From assembly GCA_945787485.1 (NCBI GenBank), contig CALZHV010000124.1, positions 1 to 6,464 of the forward strand: a stretch of DNA of 6,464 bases, given 5' to 3'. The stretch is from an uncultured Lachnospiraceae bacterium. Its GTDB lineage: Bacteria; Bacillota; Clostridia; Lachnospirales; Lachnospiraceae. This document shows, in pieces, positions 5,335 to 6,464 of the stretch; the stretch's first letter is position 1, and each line of letters begins with the position of its first letter. The position numbers were made by a program, and so were the translations under genes. The notes beneath the pieces were generated by a model. The model did no database searches, had not been told where the DNA came from, and saw only the letters and a program-made list of their open reading frames with translations.

Positions 5335-6402
5335 ATGAGTGATTTTAATGACGAAAAAATTGAATATAAAAATAAAAAAAATTCGGAAGAAAAATCAGGA
5401 TATAATCGTCATGCTGTAGATAATATCAAGAAATTTATTATTGTGACATTAGTATGTGCATTTGCAATTCCTTTCCTTTTTTGTATTTATCTTACAGTAC
5501 GTATCAATCGTATGGAAGAAAAGATAGGTCAGCTTTATTCTGCACCTGATACTACACAGTCACAGATTATTGAAGAAATAACAGAAAGTGACGAGGATTT
5601 GGAAATTCTTGATCAGTATTCAAACGAAGACCTTGAGATATCCGTTTCGCAAAATAATATGCTTGCATCTTCTTCTGAAGATACAGCTTCTTCTGATGAC
5701 TCGGTTGAGACTGATTCTTCTGTCGAAGAAGTAACGGACGAATCAGCAGTGATTTCAAACGGTAAAAAAGTATATCTTACATTTGATGACGGACCGAGCA
5801 CTAACACGGCAGAAATTCTTGATATATTAAAGAAGAATAATGTTAAAGCAACATTTTTTGTAGTATATAACAGTGACAAAGAATTGTGGCCTATGTATGA
5901 GAGAATCGTCGATGAAGGTCATACGTTGGGAATGCATTCTTACTCGCACGTTTATGATTTGGTGTACAACGATTTTGATTCGTTTAAGGCTGACATAACA
6001 GGGATACATGATTTCCTTCTGGATAAGACAGGAGTTGATTGCCATTTTTACAGATTTCCGGGTGGAAGCTCTAATTCAGTAAGTAATGTTGACATTCAAG
6101 AATTAATTAGGTATCTTAATGAAGAAGGTATTACTTATTATGATTGGAATTCATTATCGGGAGATGCAGTTTCAGCCGGAGCAGATGCGGCAACATTAAA
6201 TGCAAATATTCTTAATTATGTACGCAACAATTCAGGTGATTCAATTGTTCTTATGCATGATATAGATAACTGCGATGGTACGGTAGATGGTCTTCAGGAT
6301 TTGATAGATACATTAAAACAGGAAGGCTATACATTGTGTGCAATAGACGATGATACAATTCCAGTTCAACATGTATCATACGATTCGGAAGGCACAGAAT
6401 AA
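5335..6402 (+). CDS. Membrane-anchored polysaccharide (probably peptidoglycan) deacetylase, CE4/NodB family
   Basis: CE4 enzymes remove acetyl groups from N-acetylated sugars, in Firmicutes often peptidoglycan, giving lysozyme resistance. The protein has 355 residues from the ATG at 5335. Residues 1-33 are cytoplasmic and charged, 34-55 form one membrane helix, about 56-69 are coiled-coil-like, and 70-140 form an acidic Ser/Glu/Asp spacer. The NodB domain spans about 144-340. All five family motifs are present: TFDDGP (149-154, base Asp151 and metal Asp152), HSYSH (201-205, metal His201 and His205), RFPGG (240-244), DWNSLSGD (270-277) and LMHD (306-309). It should be active outside the cell. 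The longer frame from a TTG at 5206 overlaps the promoter and is rejected; the ribosome site at 5335 is weak (GGGA about 14 nt away, AAAGAA closer). It is followed with no gap by the folC-like gene. The substrate is not proven by sequence. Confidence 0.92.
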   Translation: MSDFNDEKIEYKNKKNSEEKSGYNRHAVDNIKKFIIVTLVCAFAIPFLFCIYLTVRINRMEEKIGQLYSAPDTTQSQIIEEITESDEDLEILDQYSNEDLEISVSQNNMLASSSEDTASSDDSVETDSSVEEVTDESAVISNGKKVYLTFDDGPSTNTAEILDILKKNNVKATFFVVYNSDKELWPMYERIVDEGHTLGMHSYSHVYDLVYNDFDSFKADITGIHDFLLDKTGVDCHFYRFPGGSSNSVSNVDIQELIRYLNEEGITYYDWNSLSGDAVSAGADAATLNANILNYVRNNSGDSIVLMHDIDNCDGTVDGLQDLIDTLKQEGYTLCAIDDDTIPVQHVSYDSEGTE

Positions 6403-6464
6403 ATGAATTATAATGACGCACAGGAATATATAAATGAAAAAAATAAGCTTGGCAGTGTGCCGGG
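6403..6464 (+). CDS. folC: Probable folylpolyglutamate/dihydrofolate synthase, N-terminus only (3' partial)
   Basis: The ATG directly follows the deacetylase stop codon, with GGAAGG at 6387-6392, 10 nt upstream, inside the previous gene. The 20 complete codons give MNYNDAQEYINEK, then NKLGSVPG at the window edge. This matches the N-terminus of FolC proteins, which begin with a short helix (MNY-EA-EYI) followed by K-GS--GL. FolC adds glutamate to folates in the cytoplasm and often also makes dihydrofolate. The zero-gap junction implies translational coupling with the deacetylase. The call rests on about 20 residues. Confidence 0.6.
   Translation, partial: MNYNDAQEYINEKNKLGSVP

Overview
The window looks like a low-GC Firmicutes chromosome, most likely a gut or rumen Clostridia of the Lachnospiraceae type. 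The reasons are the AT-rich intergenic DNA, strong GGAGG-type ribosome sites, sigma-A-like promoters with 17-nt spacers, a PII domain apparently fused to the end of a longer protein (a pattern I associate with Lachnospiraceae Amt-PII fusions), and an Ala/Lys-rich protein with a DUF6465-like tail. This assignment is inferred from protein style; no marker gene is present. Nothing indicates a phage, an insertion sequence or CRISPR.

Left part, + strand (1-1690). The window opens inside a gene whose 3' end encodes a PII signalling domain, probably the tail of an ammonium transporter-PII fusion. Just after its stop lies a near-consensus promoter followed within about 35 nt by a strong intrinsic terminator, a compact unit that could make a tiny RNA or act as an attenuated leader. 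Next come a small DUF2752-type membrane protein and a histone H1-like Lys/Ala repeat protein with its own promoter. A bidirectional terminator separates this group from the convergent operon.

Middle, - strand (1716-4364). A three-gene operon reads clpX-type unfoldase, then a stand-alone PII protein, then proC (pyrroline-5-carboxylate reductase). It starts from an extended -10 promoter and ends at the shared terminator. The unfoldase keeps the ClpX core but has altered substrate-tag and ClpP-contact loops by eye, and no clpP is adjacent, so I read it as a possible second, specialised ClpX. Two different PII proteins lie within 3 kb: one keeps the Tyr51 modification site and the other does not.

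Right part (4439-6464). A - strand lipoprotein carries a 22-residue polyasparagine run, 12 codons of it a pure AAC microsatellite, and ends at an unusually large branched terminator hairpin. Divergent from it is a membrane-anchored NodB-type polysaccharide deacetylase with a near-consensus promoter, a direct repeat upstream and a hairpin at the mRNA 5' end. Its stop codon directly abuts the start of a gene that looks like folC, cut by the window edge.

Nitrogen sensing (two PII proteins), proline synthesis, regulated proteolysis and cell-envelope modification are the recognisable themes. Only the clpX-PII-proC and deacetylase-folC groups look co-transcribed. I see no clearly new multi-gene system. 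The best candidates for new biology are the specialised ClpX operon, the promoter-terminator RNA unit, the branched terminator and the polyasparagine lipoprotein.
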